Shown: positions 15,200-21,991 of the stretch, piece by piece
Layout of the letters: each line of letters begins with the position of its first letter
Position numbering within the stretch: position 1 is the stretch's first letter
Assembly: GCA_023261915.1 (NCBI GenBank)
Contig: JALRFT010000108.1
Span: 1-23,180, forward strand
Length of the DNA stretch: 23,180 nt
Origin: Acidimicrobiales bacterium
GTDB taxonomy: Bacteria; Actinomycetota; Acidimicrobiia; Acidimicrobiales; Acidimicrobilacustridaceae
Direction: 5' to 3'
Made by a program: the position numbers and the translations under genes
The notes under the pieces: model-generated
Told to the model about the DNA's origin: nothing
What the model saw: only the letters and a program-made list of their open reading frames with translations
Database searches by the model: none

Positions 15200-16198
15200 T
15201 CAGGCGAGCGCCGAGCAGCAGGTCTCGACGATGAGTCGGGTCACGGTGTAGGGATCGCAGTTCGAGTTCGGACGACGATCCTCGATGTAGCCCTTCTTTT
15301 CGATACCGACCTGCCACGGGATGCGCACCGACGCCCCACGGTCAGATACGCCGTAGGAGTACTCGGTCCACGGTGCGGTCTCGTGCAGGCCGGTGAGGCG
15401 ACGCTCAACACCCGATCCGTAGTTGGTGATGTGCAGCTCGGCCTTTTCGCCCAGTGCCTCACAGGCCGTGATGATCGGATCCCAACCCTCACGCATTGCC
15501 TTGGTGGAGAAGTTCGTGTGGGCGCCGGCACCGTTCCAGTCACCCGGCATGGGCTTGGGATCAATGGTCACGGCAACGTCGAAGTCCTCAGCGATGCGGT
15601 AGAGCAACCAGCGGGCGATGTAGATCTCGTCGCCTACGAGCGGCGGGCCGATCGGGCCGATCTGGAACTCCCACTGGCCCATCATCACCTCGGCGTTGGT
15701 GCCCGAGATGTGGAGGCCTGCCTTCATGCAGGCGGTGGTGTGGGCTTCAACGACGTCCCGACCCCAGATCTCGTCAGAGCCGACACCGCAGTAGTACGGA
15801 CCCTGCGGTCCGGGGAAGCCACCTGCCGGCCACCCGAGCGGACGGCCGTTCTGGAGGAAGGTGTATTCCTGCTCGATGCCAAAGATCGGCTCCTGGCTGG
15901 CGTACTTTTCCGCCACGGCGGCACACGCGGCCCGGGTGTTGGTGGGGTGCGGGGTCATGTCGGTGAGGAGCACCTCACACAGCACCAGCTTGTCGTTGCC
16001 GCCTCGAATCGGGTCGGGGCACACGAACACCGGGTTCAGCACGCAGTCGGAGTTCTTGCCGGGAGCCTGGTTGGTGCTCGAGCCGTCGAAGCCCCAGATG
16101 CCGGGAGCTTCGGTGTCGTCGATGATCTTGGTCTTGGATCGCAGCAACGGCGTCGGCTCGGTGCCGTCGATCCAGATGTATTCAGCTCGGTAGGCCAC
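15200..16198 (-). CDS. glnII: Glutamine synthetase, GSII (eukaryotic-type)
   Basis: 332 residues, the short GSII form found in Streptomyces, Frankia and rhizobia. It makes glutamine from glutamate, ammonia and ATP. Hallmarks: GFDGSSTNQA (37-46), GIEQEYTFL (107-115) with metal-binding glutamates, NAEVMMGQWEFQIGP (start 168), GDWNGAGAHTNFS (219-231), RGASVRIP (287-294) and IEDRRPNSNCDPY (305-317). GTG 16198 is chosen because GGAGAG lies about six bases upstream and the protein then starts as GSII normally does; the frame remains open upstream. It is divergent from a second glutamine synthetase gene, and direct repeats GTTCAC with 11-base spacing lie between them. It is probably under nitrogen control by the GlnR-like regulator. 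Confidence 0.96.
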   Translation of the reverse strand: MAYRAEYIWIDGTEPTPLLRSKTKIIDDTEAPGIWGFDGSSTNQAPGKNSDCVLNPVFVCPDPIRGGNDKLVLCEVLLTDMTPHPTNTRAACAAVAEKYASQEPIFGIEQEYTFLQNGRPLGWPAGGFPGPQGPYYCGVGSDEIWGRDVVEAHTTACMKAGLHISGTNAEVMMGQWEFQIGPIGPPLVGDEIYIARWLLYRIAEDFDVAVTIDPKPMPGDWNGAGAHTNFSTKAMREGWDPIITACEALGEKAELHITNYGSGVERRLTGLHETAPWTEYSYGVSDRGASVRIPWQVGIEKKGYIEDRRPNSNCDPYTVTRLIVETCCSALA

Positions 16199-16289
16199 AG
16201 GTTCTCTCCAGTCTCGGGACGGCGGGCTGCCGTCTTGGTCGCGAGCGTGCTTGACGTGTCTGAGCATCCCACCCAGCGTTTTCGGCGCT

Positions 16290-16317
16290 GTTGCCCAGTT
16301 GTGAACGGAATGTGAAC
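16290..16317. promoter_or_regulatory. Phased GTGAAC/GTTCAC direct repeats between the two glutamine synthetase genes
   Basis: GTGAAC occurs at 16301-16306 and 16312-16317, exactly 11 bases apart, with a degenerate third unit GTTGCC at 16290-16295. Read on the other strand the units are GTTCAC. This resembles the 11-bp direct repeats bound by actinobacterial OmpR-type regulators such as PhoP (GTTCACC units) and GlnR. It is placed about 100 bases from both start codons. Confidence 0.55.
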
Positions 16318-16323
16318 TGCCCT

Positions 16324-16346
16324 CCGGGCTCTGGTGGTGAGCCCGG
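16324..16346 (+). promoter_or_regulatory. Hairpin in the glnA upstream region
   Basis: CCGGGCTC (16324-16331) and GAGCCCGG (16339-16346) form a perfect 8-bp stem with a seven-base loop, 62 bases before the glnA start. It could lie in the leader RNA if transcription begins near the direct repeats. Function unknown. Confidence 0.35.
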
Positions 16347-16357
16347 CAGGTCCGCTA

Positions 16358-16402
16358 CACCTCCCAGAGGACATCGCCCTTGGGGCGGTGCGTGCGGAGG
16401 TG
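16358..16402 (+). promoter_or_regulatory. Possible ribosome-site-sequestering fold before glnA
   Basis: CACCTCC (16358-16364) is fully complementary to GGAGGTG (16396-16402), the glnA ribosome binding site. Between them CATCGCCC (16372-16379) and GGGCGGTG (16383-16390) form an inner hairpin. Together they would mask the ribosome site. This depends on transcription starting upstream of 16358, which is not known. Confidence 0.3.
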
Positions 16403-16407
16403 AAAGT

Positions 16408-17751
16408 ATGGCAGTCATGGAGCGGCAGCAGGAATATGCCCTGCGGACAGTTGAGGAACGGGGCGTCCGGCTCATCCGGCTCTGGTTCACCGACGTTCTC
16501 GGTCAGTTGAAGTCGGTGGCCATTTCCCCCGCCGAACTTGAGGTGGCCTTCGAGGAGGGGGTCCACTTCGACGGCTCGGCCATCGACGGATTCAGCCGGG
16601 TCCAGGAGAGCGACGTGTTGGCCCGGCCGGATCCCTCCACCTTCGAGTTGGTGCCCTGGGGCCGCAACGAGGACGTTTCGGCTCGGATGTTCTGTGACAT
16701 CCTCGGCACTGACGGCACGCCTTTTGACGGTGATCCACGTCACGTTCTCAAACGCAACCTCGACCGGGCCCGCCAAGCCGGATTCCAGTTCATGGTGGCG
16801 CCCGAGATGGAGTTCTTCTACTTCGCCCACGGGGACCCCGCTCGTCCGCTCGAACCACTCGACACCGGGTCATATTTCGACCTGACGACCACCGATGCCG
16901 CCAGCGATCTCCGCAAGCGCACCATCGCCATGCTCGAGGCCCTCGGCATCCCGGTGGAGTACTCCTTCCACGAGGATGCGCCGAGTCAGCACGAGATCGA
17001 CCTGCGATACACCGACGCCCTGACCATGGCCGACAACGTCATGACGTTTCGTCTGGTCGTGCGGGAGATCGCCCTTGAACGCGGCAACTACGCCACCTTC
17101 ATGCCCAAGCCGCTCGAAGGTGTGCAGGGATCGGGAATGCACACCCACCTGTCGCTCTTCGGCGAGGACGGCAACGCCTTCCATGACCCCTCGGGTGACT
17201 ACGGACTTTCCAAGGTCGCCCAGGGATTCATCGCCGGCCTGTTGGTGCACGCCCCTGAGATCACCGCCGTGACCAATCAGCTGGTGAACTCCTACAAGCG
17301 TCTGGTGCACGGCTACGAGGCCCCGACGTGGGTGACGTGGGCTCGCAACAATCGCTCGGCTCTGGTGCGCATCCCGGTGACCAAGCCGGGCAAGTCGTCG
17401 TCGACCCGCATCGAGTTCCGTTCTCCCGACCCGGCATGTAATCCGTATCTGGCGTTCGCCTTGATGTTGGCCGCAGGCCTGCGGGGTATTGAGCAGGGCT
17501 ACGAACTGCCCGACGAGTCGGTCACCAACGTGTTCGAACTCAGCCCGGCCGAGCGAGCGGCCGCCGGAATTGGGGCACTGCCCCAGTCGTTGTCCGAGGC
17601 GCTCGACGTCATGGAAGGTTCCGAACTCGTGGCTGAGGCTCTTGGCGAGCACATTTTCGAATGGTTCCTGCGCAACAAGCGCAACGAGTGGCAGGCCTAC
17701 AAGAGCCACGTGACGCCCTTTGAGCTGACCCGTTATCTGCCGAGTGTGTGA
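16408..17751 (+). CDS. glnA2: Glutamine synthetase type I, GlnA2-like (non-adenylylated form)
   Basis: 447 residues, the short GSI-alpha length. Metal and substrate residues line up: Glu133 and Glu135 (PEMEFF), Glu189 and Glu196 (HEDAPSQHEID), His245 (GMHTHLS), Arg316 region (NNRSALVRIP). DGSAIDGFSR keeps Arg64, corresponding as I recall to Arg62, the feedback-inhibition residue of Bacillus GS. The usual adenylylation tyrosine near residue 375 is replaced (TNVFELSPAER), so control by adenylyltransferase is unlikely. Resemblance is to actinobacterial GlnA2; some of that group make gamma-glutamyl-polyamines rather than glutamine, so the exact reaction is open. ATG with strong GGAGGTGA five bases upstream. 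The end overlaps the regulator gene. Confidence 0.93.
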   Translation: MAVMERQQEYALRTVEERGVRLIRLWFTDVLGQLKSVAISPAELEVAFEEGVHFDGSAIDGFSRVQESDVLARPDPSTFELVPWGRNEDVSARMFCDILGTDGTPFDGDPRHVLKRNLDRARQAGFQFMVAPEMEFFYFAHGDPARPLEPLDTGSYFDLTTTDAASDLRKRTIAMLEALGIPVEYSFHEDAPSQHEIDLRYTDALTMADNVMTFRLVVREIALERGNYATFMPKPLEGVQGSGMHTHLSLFGEDGNAFHDPSGDYGLSKVAQGFIAGLLVHAPEITAVTNQLVNSYKRLVHGYEAPTWVTWARNNRSALVRIPVTKPGKSSSTRIEFRSPDPACNPYLAFALMLAAGLRGIEQGYELPDESVTNVFELSPAERAAAGIGALPQSLSEALDVMEGSELVAEALGEHIFEWFLRNKRNEWQAYKSHVTPFELTRYLPSV

Positions 17752-18437
17752 CACCCATGGAACCGCTCCTCGTTCACCCCGATCCACCACCTGCGGACCT
17801 TGTGTCGGTGCTCGACGCCAGTGGCTACCCGTGGAAGGCCGTGGCGAGCGAACTCGACGTCGATCGTGCCGAACCCGTGGATGGCTGGTCGGGGGCGGTG
17901 GTGTGTGCCGACACCGATCCGGAACGGGCCTTCGCCATCTGTCGAACGCTGCGCAAGCGTGACCTGCCACTGCAACCGTTGCTGTTGATCGTCAGTCCTG
18001 CGCAGTTGAACGATCTCGAACTGCGGGACGAACTCTTCGACGACTTCTGTCTCACGCCACTCGCCCCCCGTGAGGTGTCGGCCCGGCTCACCCATCTGTT
18101 CTGGCGCACCGGTCAGGGCACCCGACCCGAACTCGTTGAGTACGGCGAGTTGGTCCTCAATCTTGAGACGTATCAGGCCGCCATCAGTGGGGCACCGATC
18201 GACCTCACGTACATGGAGTACGAACTGTTGAAGTTCCTCGTTTCACATCCCGGCAAGGTGTTCACCCGTGAGACCTTGCTCAGCCGGGTGTGGGGGTACG
18301 AGTACTACGGCGGCGCCCGCACGGTCGACGTCCACATCCGGCGACTGCGGGCCAAGTTGGGTGAAGAACACGCCGGTCTCATCCAGACGGTGCGCTCCGT
18401 CGGTTACCGCTTCGGTCAGTCCCGCTGGGGTCTGTAG
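17748..18437 (+). CDS. glnR: GlnR-like orphan OmpR-family regulator with atypical receiver
   Basis: 229 residues from GTG 17748, which overlaps the glnA2 stop (GTGA); ATG 17757 is the alternative. The C-terminal winged helix (about 130-222) is very close to what I recall of Streptomyces GlnR: LTYMEYELLKFLVSHPG, VWGYEYYGGARTVDVH, IRRLRAKLGEEH, TVRSVGYRF. The N-terminal receiver is degenerate: there is no acidic pocket, and TPLAPREV stands where the Lys-Pro motif belongs, as in phosphorylation-independent GlnR. GlnR controls nitrogen assimilation genes including glnA and glnII. Translational coupling to one glutamine synthetase and closeness to the other support this name. No sensor kinase is nearby. 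Confidence 0.85.
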   Translation: MTPMEPLLVHPDPPPADLVSVLDASGYPWKAVASELDVDRAEPVDGWSGAVVCADTDPERAFAICRTLRKRDLPLQPLLLIVSPAQLNDLELRDELFDDFCLTPLAPREVSARLTHLFWRTGQGTRPELVEYGELVLNLETYQAAISGAPIDLTYMEYELLKFLVSHPGKVFTRETLLSRVWGYEYYGGARTVDVHIRRLRAKLGEEHAGLIQTVRSVGYRFGQSRWGL

Positions 18438-18450
18438 TCGCTGCGCCCGC

Positions 18451-19365
18451 TCAGCAAAGTGAGGTGAAGGTGTATCCCGCGGCGCTGAGGGCCTCGATCA
18501 TCCCCGGCAGCGACTCGAGGGTGGCCTGACGGTTCCCGCCACCGTCGTGGAGGACGACCACGAGGGGGCTCGACGGCCCCAGTGCACCGGCGCGGGCCAC
18601 GACGTTGTCGACGATGGCCTGGGGTGGCGGACTCAGGTAGTCGTTGGGGGCGACGTTCCACATCACCTTGGTCAACCCGACGCTGGCCGCCACGGCGTCG
18701 ACCCGGGCGTCGGCTGCTCCGTAGGGCGGTCGGTAGCAACTGGGTCGCTTGCCGACGATTCCCTCGAGAAGGTCGTCGGTGCCACTGAGCTGACCGGCGA
18801 TGCCGTCATCCGCCAACTGGGTCAGGTAGGGGTGGCCCCACGTGTGGTTTTGCACGCTGTGACCGGCGTTGACTGCGGCGGTGACGAGCCCCGGGTAGCG
18901 CTCGGCACTTGAGCCGATCACGAAGAACGTGGCCGGCACGTTGTAGCGGGCCAGAGTGTCGAGGATCGGTTGGGTCCACGTGGGGTCGGGCCCGTCGTCA
19001 AAGGTCAGGGCCACCTGACCCGGTCCGGGCCACGCCGGACCACCGGGCGCAGCGATCACCGTCGTCACCGGGGCAGCAGTGGTCGTCGGCGCGGTTTCGG
19101 CCGTCGTCTCGGGGGCCACCGTTTCCTCGGGGTTGACTGGATCCGGATCGTCGCCCGAGTCGGTCGAATTGACCGACGCCGTGGCCTGCTCGGCGGTCTG
19201 CAGGGTCGGGTCGCTTGCTGCCACGTCGCCTTGGTTGGCGCCACCGGGGCGCGAGCCGACGACAGCGATCAGAACCACGAGCACCGTCACGGTGGCTACA
19301 AGAGCGAAGCGTCGTGAGGTGTACGGGGTTGACGGTGGATACCGCCGACGCGGAAACCCGGACAC
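18451..19365 (-). CDS. Membrane-anchored polysaccharide deacetylase (NodB domain)
   Basis: 304 residues. A basic N-terminus (FPRRRYPP, TSRRF) is followed by one membrane helix (about 20-37), then a 70-residue Thr/Pro/Glu-rich linker and a NodB deacetylase domain from about 115. Catalytic and metal residues: Asp123/Asp124 in TFDDGPD, His174 and His178 in QNHTWGH, RPPYGA (212-217) and His273 in LHDGGG. It probably removes acetyl groups from peptidoglycan or another wall polymer outside the membrane. GTG 19365 gives a compact cytoplasmic tail; an upstream frame extension has no better start. No ribosome site is seen, but TACTAT lies nine bases before the start. It converges on the GlnR-like gene. 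Confidence 0.92.
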   Translation of the reverse strand: MSGFPRRRYPPSTPYTSRRFALVATVTVLVVLIAVVGSRPGGANQGDVAASDPTLQTAEQATASVNSTDSGDDPDPVNPEETVAPETTAETAPTTTAAPVTTVIAAPGGPAWPGPGQVALTFDDGPDPTWTQPILDTLARYNVPATFFVIGSSAERYPGLVTAAVNAGHSVQNHTWGHPYLTQLADDGIAGQLSGTDDLLEGIVGKRPSCYRPPYGAADARVDAVAASVGLTKVMWNVAPNDYLSPPPQAIVDNVVARAGALGPSSPLVVVLHDGGGNRQATLESLPGMIEALSAAGYTFTSLC

Positions 19366-19374
19366 AGGACCGCA

Positions 19375-19380
19375 ATAGTA
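19375..19380 (-). promoter_or_regulatory. Probable -10 element of the deacetylase gene
   Basis: TACTAT on the minus strand, nine bases before GTG 19365. It is near consensus and implies a leader of only two or three bases, consistent with the missing ribosome site. Confidence 0.45.
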
Positions 19381-19407
19381 CCCGTGAGGTGGCAAATGTA
19401 CAGGTCG

Positions 19408-19429
19408 CCTCTGGCCCACCCGTCAGAGG
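19408..19429 (-). terminator. Weak hairpin between the 51-residue gene and the deacetylase
   Basis: CCTCTG (19408-19413) and CAGAGG (19424-19429) form a six-pair stem with a ten-base loop, 22 bases after the small gene's stop. No T-run follows. It is the only terminator-like structure at the end of the five-gene run. Confidence 0.25.
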
Positions 19430-19451
19430 GTGCCTGGGCAGTGGCGCCGAT

Positions 19452-19607
19452 TCAGGACAACTTGAGGTATTCGGTGCCTTCGTAGCGCTTGTCCACGTCG
19501 ACCTTGGTGGTCTGGCCCAAGACGGCCGCAAGGATTCCCATGCTGATGAGAAACACGACGGGGAAGATGACCACGAGGATGGCGGCAATGATCAGTGCTC
19601 CAACCAT
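19452..19607 (-). CDS. Small single-helix membrane protein, 51 residues
   Basis: Family not recognised. ATG 19607 to TGA 19452-19454. Residues 2-31 are strongly hydrophobic (ALIIAAILVVIFPVVFLISM), forming one or a tight pair of membrane helices, followed by a polar tail KVDVDKRYEGTEYLKLS. The tail has no cysteine. It begins nine bases after the ridA stop. TAGGCT lies exactly six bases before its ATG and overlaps the ridA stop codon, so it may also be transcribed alone as a leaderless mRNA. Short membrane proteins of this shape often act as regulators or stabilisers of larger membrane complexes, but no partner is indicated beyond operon membership. Confidence 0.65.
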   Translation of the reverse strand: MVGALIIAAILVVIFPVVFLISMGILAAVLGQTTKVDVDKRYEGTEYLKLS

Positions 19608-19613
19608 GAGTGC

Positions 19614-19619
19614 AGCCTA
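19614..19619 (-). promoter_or_regulatory. Possible -10 element of the 51-residue membrane protein gene
   Basis: TAGGCT on the minus strand, six bases before ATG 19607. Its TAG is also the ridA stop codon, so coding constraint may explain part of the match. Confidence 0.35.
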
Positions 19620-19970
19620 CAGCCCGCGCGGGCAGGCCCAAGCCTCGATCTCGACGAGGGCATGCAGCGGCAACTCGGCGACCGCCACGGTGGTGCGGGC
19701 CGGACGGTGGTCACCGAACGCCGCCACCCACACCTCGTTCATGATGTCGAAGTCGCGCATGTGACGCAGGAAGACCGTCGCTTTGACAACTTCGTTGAGC
19801 CCCGATCCCTCCCCGGCGAGAAGGCCAGCGAGGTTGGCGAGGGCCTGAGTGGTCTCCTCCCGAATGCCGCCGGACACGATCCGACCGTCGCGCAGACCGA
19901 TCTGCCCTGACGTCACGAGCCACTCGCCCGCTCGCACGATTGGTGCGTAGGGGCCGATAGGGGTGGACAT
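19617..19970 (-). CDS. RidA-family protein
   Basis: 117 residues of the RidA/YjgF/UK114 fold. In the archetypal members it hydrolyses reactive enamine/imine intermediates released by PLP enzymes. Arg92 in PARTTVAV corresponds to the catalytic arginine (Arg105 in E. coli RidA), and the closing VEIEAWA matches the family ending. The segment TSGQIGLRDG (20-29) is also typical. ATG 19970 has GAGGAG six bases upstream. It lies 28 bases after the molybdo-hydroxylase-like gene and nine before the small membrane protein. Rid subfamilies outside the archetype are often linked to specific catabolic enzymes, so its substrate may come from the neighbouring oxidoreductase-like protein (inference). Confidence 0.92.
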   Translation of the reverse strand: MSTPIGPYAPIVRAGEWLVTSGQIGLRDGRIVSGGIREETTQALANLAGLLAGEGSGLNEVVKATVFLRHMRDFDIMNEVWVAAFGDHRPARTTVAVAELPLHALVEIEAWACPRGL

Positions 19971-19998
19971 GGGCTGCTCCTCGTTGGGATGACGGTGC

Positions 19999-21606
19999 TC
20001 AGCGCGACCGTAGTGGCACACCGGTAGGCCACGTGTCGGGAAGCCCCTGGTGCTGCCACACGGCCAGGGCAACGGCGGCGAAGACAGCGTCGCCTCCGGG
20101 CACCGGCGGGCCAGTGGTGTCACCGAGCGTGGGGTCGATGGTCACGGTGACTGGTGGCATGGCTGATGCCTTGAGGATGCCGAACGAGCGGATGGTCAGA
20201 TCCTCCACGTCGCCGGTTGCCGGGTCGACGGTGAGATTCTCGGAGGTGACCCAGCTGGCGGCCATGTGGGCCGCACCGGTGCAGGCTGAGACCAACACCA
20301 CCTCGTCGAGAGGGTCGCCGCAGGCCACTCGCACGTCAATTCCGCCATCGGCGGTGACGGTGGCGGCGGCGGTGGCGCCCGCCGGGGAGGTGATCTGGTG
20401 ATCTCCGGTTGCGGCGGCCACCGCCACGGCCGCCTCGACCCAGCCTGCACCTCGCAGACGTGCCGAGGTAGGCGGACCGGTGATGTCGACGGCGTTGACG
20501 GTGAGTCCGGCGGCGACCTCGGCCACGGCCTCAACGATTCCTGGTGTGTTCGCCACGGCCATGACTCCGGTCCCATCGGCGCGCACGCCAATGGCCACAG
20601 GGGGGCGTTTAGGTCCGAGACGAACTGTGTCCTCCCGATCGAAGAGCACCCGAATGCAGCGGTTGTGGTCGGTGGCGAGACGGCGGGCGGTGGCGGTGAC
20701 CGGTGAGTCGACCTTGCCGCCGAAGGCTCCGCCGTTGGCCAGAGGCGTGGCCGGTACGCCGCCGGGTTCGCACCATGAGGCATCGGTTTCGAGGTAGGCG
20801 GGATCCACCCACGAGGTTCGCAGCGTCACCGACCAGTCGCCATCGGGGACGGTGAGGGGCGGTTCGGCCGTCACGGTGGTGCGGCGACCTTGCACCTTGC
20901 CGGCCTGCCGACGTGCTCCGGCGACGGTCGTGTCGAGCACCCATTCGCCGTCGGGGCCCGGAAGCGCCACGAGGGCGTCGGTGGGGCAGGTGTCGGTGGC
21001 GAATCCGGCCTGACCGGCCGCCACGGCTGGGCCGACGAGTTGATGGTTGCCACCTTCGAGTGTGGCTCGTCGGCTGGCAGCAGCTGGGTCGCGGCCGGCG
21101 AGACCACCGTGGGCGAGTCGAGGGTCGTCCCCGCCACTTACGGCGAGATGCCAGGCATCGACGATGGGTCGCCACCCGGTGCAGCGGCACAGGTGGGCAG
21201 CTAGTGCCTGCTCGACATCGTGGTTCGAGACGCCGGAGCGGTCCTCGCCGGGTTGCTCGGTGACGTCGCGACGAAGACCTTCGAGTCGCACGATGATGCC
21301 GGGCGTGCAGAAGCCGCATTGGCTGGCACCACAGGCGGTGAACGCTGCCAGCCATCGGTGGCGGGTGTCGTCGTCGAGGCCTTCGAGGGTGGTGATGCGG
21401 CGGTCCGCGACCCGTCGCACCGGGGTTACGCAGGCCACGCGCGGCTTCCCGTCAACGAGCACGGTGCAGCAGCCGCACTGGCCCTGGGGGCTGCAACCAT
21501 CCTTGACCGAGGTGAGACCGCATTGGTCCCGAACGACCTCGAGCAGATTCACACCGTCATCGGCGACGACGGTCTCGACGTCGTTGACCCACAGCCGCAC
21601 GCTCAT
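19999..21606 (-). CDS. Condensed 2Fe-2S / molybdopterin-domain fusion related to xanthine dehydrogenase
   Basis: 535 residues. Residues 1-80 are a plant-type 2Fe-2S domain with Cys38, Cys44, Cys47 and Cys59 (one residue more than usual between the first two). Residues 85-155 are the second, helical 2Fe-2S domain with Cys97, Cys100, Cys140 and Cys142. From about 175 the protein resembles pieces of the large molybdenum subunit: YLETDASW (271-278), NGGAFGGK (291-298), RVLFDREDTVRLGPKRPP (start 319) and LRGAGWVEAAVAVAA (384-398). This part is only about 360 residues, against roughly 750 normally, and the terminal G-x-G-E catalytic motif is not evident. It could be a specialised conserved family or a decayed enzyme; the reading frame is intact. 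No FAD subunit is nearby. Confidence 0.85.
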   Translation of the reverse strand: MSVRLWVNDVETVVADDGVNLLEVVRDQCGLTSVKDGCSPQGQCGCCTVLVDGKPRVACVTPVRRVADRRITTLEGLDDDTRHRWLAAFTACGASQCGFCTPGIIVRLEGLRRDVTEQPGEDRSGVSNHDVEQALAAHLCRCTGWRPIVDAWHLAVSGGDDPRLAHGGLAGRDPAAASRRATLEGGNHQLVGPAVAAGQAGFATDTCPTDALVALPGPDGEWVLDTTVAGARRQAGKVQGRRTTVTAEPPLTVPDGDWSVTLRTSWVDPAYLETDASWCEPGGVPATPLANGGAFGGKVDSPVTATARRLATDHNRCIRVLFDREDTVRLGPKRPPVAIGVRADGTGVMAVANTPGIVEAVAEVAAGLTVNAVDITGPPTSARLRGAGWVEAAVAVAAATGDHQITSPAGATAAATVTADGGIDVRVACGDPLDEVVLVSACTGAAHMAASWVTSENLTVDPATGDVEDLTIRSFGILKASAMPPVTVTIDPTLGDTTGPPVPGGDAVFAAVALAVWQHQGLPDTWPTGVPLRSR

Positions 21607-21634
21607 CGACGGCGGGGATCAGATGAAACGGGTC

Positions 21635-21952
21635 TCAGGAGAACGAGGAACCGCAGCCGCAGGTGCGCTGGGCATTGGGGTTCGTGATGGCGAAGCCGCT
21701 CTCAAGCCCGCCCTTGTAGTCGAGAGTGGCACCGGCAAGCAGCTGGGCGCTCGACGGGTCGGTGACCACGGTTACCTGACCGAAGGTCGTGGTGATGTCG
21801 TTCTCGTCCCGCTCGGAGTCGAAGAACATTTCGTAGGAGAAACCGGCACACCCGCCGGGGCGCACGGCGACCCGCAACATCAACTTCGAGTCGCCTTCGG
21901 CCTCAATGAGATCCTTGACCTTGTCGGCTGCTTCATCGCTCAGGGTGATCAC
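21635..21952 (-). CDS. A-type iron-sulphur carrier (HesB/IscA/ErpA family)
   Basis: 105 residues. The three conserved cysteines are Cys35 in RPGGCAGFSYEM and Cys98/Cys100 in the terminal CGCG motif, which together bind an Fe-S cluster for delivery to apoproteins. GFAITNPNA before the CxC is also typical. GTG 21952 follows GAGGAGGACAAC, a good ribosome site. It lies 39 bases after the SufR-like gene and 28 before the double 2Fe-2S protein, which would be an obvious local client. It could be called erpA by function, but A-type carriers cannot be subdivided safely by eye. Confidence 0.95.
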   Translation of the reverse strand: MITLSDEAADKVKDLIEAEGDSKLMLRVAVRPGGCAGFSYEMFFDSERDENDITTTFGQVTVVTDPSSAQLLAGATLDYKGGLESGFAITNPNAQRTCGCGSSFS

Positions 21953-21991
21953 GTTGTCCTCCTCGGTGCTGGCAATTCCTAGGTTATCGGG

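Noticed and set aside
15383..16315. Open frame of 310 codons on plus opposite glnII
   Set aside because: glnII on the minus strand has all GSII motifs; the antisense translation has no recognisable domain.
16870..17970. Open frame of 366 codons on minus opposite glnA2
   Set aside because: It is antisense to a well-defined glutamine synthetase; its product is His/Arg/Gly-rich without any domain.
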